A stretch of 64,000 nt of DNA from an uncultured Bryobacterales bacterium (GTDB taxonomy: Bacteria > Acidobacteriota > Terriglobia > Bryobacterales > UBA6623): NCBI GenBank assembly GCA_951813605.1, contig OX638379.1, positions 3,404,062 through 3,468,061 of the forward strand, given 5' to 3'. The notes under the pieces were generated by a model that searched no databases, was not told the origin of the DNA, and saw only the letters and a program-made list of their open reading frames with translations. Position 1 is the first letter of the stretch; each line of letters starts with the position of its first letter. Positions 63,941 to 64,000 of this stretch are shown one piece after another. The position numbers and the translations under genes are program-made.

Positions 63941-64000
63941 ATGCCGGCCATGCAAGACCTGACCAGACGTAAAGCGCTCGGATCCGGTTTGAGCGGATTC
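63941..64000 (+). CDS. Start of a probable Tat-exported protein, cut by window edge
   Basis: The last 60 bases read MPAMQDLTRRKALGSGLSGF. RRKAL followed by small and hydrophobic residues is a twin-arginine signal start. AGGAGG lies 14 nt before the first ATG, and a second in-frame ATG at 63950 is also possible. Nothing more can be said about the product. Confidence 0.55.
   Translation, partial: MPAMQDLTRRKALGSGLSGF

Noticed and set aside
1..64000. CRISPR arrays
   Set aside because: No regularly spaced direct repeats were seen by eye, and no cas-like genes are present.

Overview
The window looks like a chromosome segment of an acidobacterium or a close relative, possibly host-associated. This is inferred from gene content only. 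The markers are an ADOP-type duplicated permease (18679-21231), two Oar-like TonB-dependent receptors with N-terminal carboxypeptidase-regulatory domains (11202-14444 and 40250-43528), sulfatases packed with DUF1552 and DUF1592 proteins, and a DUF1684 protein. GC content is high, and the intact genes alternate with an unusually dense graveyard of broken genes and insertion-sequence relics.

Layout. 1-764: 3'-truncated DapA-family lyase. 1870-4590: an AAA/DUF4143 ATPase relic split by a complete IS1380-family element with a CTAG target duplication. 4602-14444 (minus): a polysaccharide-type locus with a TonB receptor, a broken glycoside-hydrolase-like gene, an IstB relic, and two secreted proteins. 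14894-16024 (minus): a thioredoxin-fold redox protein whose first redox cysteine is replaced by an in-frame TGA followed by a SECIS-like hairpin, so a probable selenoprotein. 16302-23741: DUF1684 protein, IS6 relics, a ComM relic, the ADOP permease and a VOC protein. 23837-26353: CehA/McbA-type PHP metallohydrolase. 26807-30735: IS256 and IS1595 relics, a partial copy of a DUF1552 gene and a decayed group II intron. 30736-33003: a GPP34-cytochrome P450 fusion beside an ICMT relic. 33086-43528 (minus): a five-gene operon of TonB receptor, sulfatase, DUF1592 c-type cytochrome-like protein, DUF1552 protein and sulfatase, divergent from a broken cupin gene and a FadR-type regulator, with an operator-like palindrome inside the promoter. 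46183-50892: a lipoprotein serine hydrolase, and a symporter / 36-aa membrane peptide / FAD oxidoreductase operon in which the symporter carries an amber codon. 52011-62796: a metal-handling island with CzcC- and CzcB-like efflux subunits, a five-gene operon led by a metal permease fused to an SPFH domain and followed by two more SPFH proteins, a lone periplasmic binding protein and a small membrane protein, and then a convergent ZIP transporter. The right edge holds an IS1634 relic and the first codons of a probable Tat-exported protein.

The genes suggest surface capture and desulfation of sulfated substrates (TonB receptors plus sulfatases), redox processing in the periplasm and zinc/copper homeostasis. 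The strongest candidates for new biology are the permease-SPFH operon, the probable selenoprotein and the GPP34-P450 fusion.
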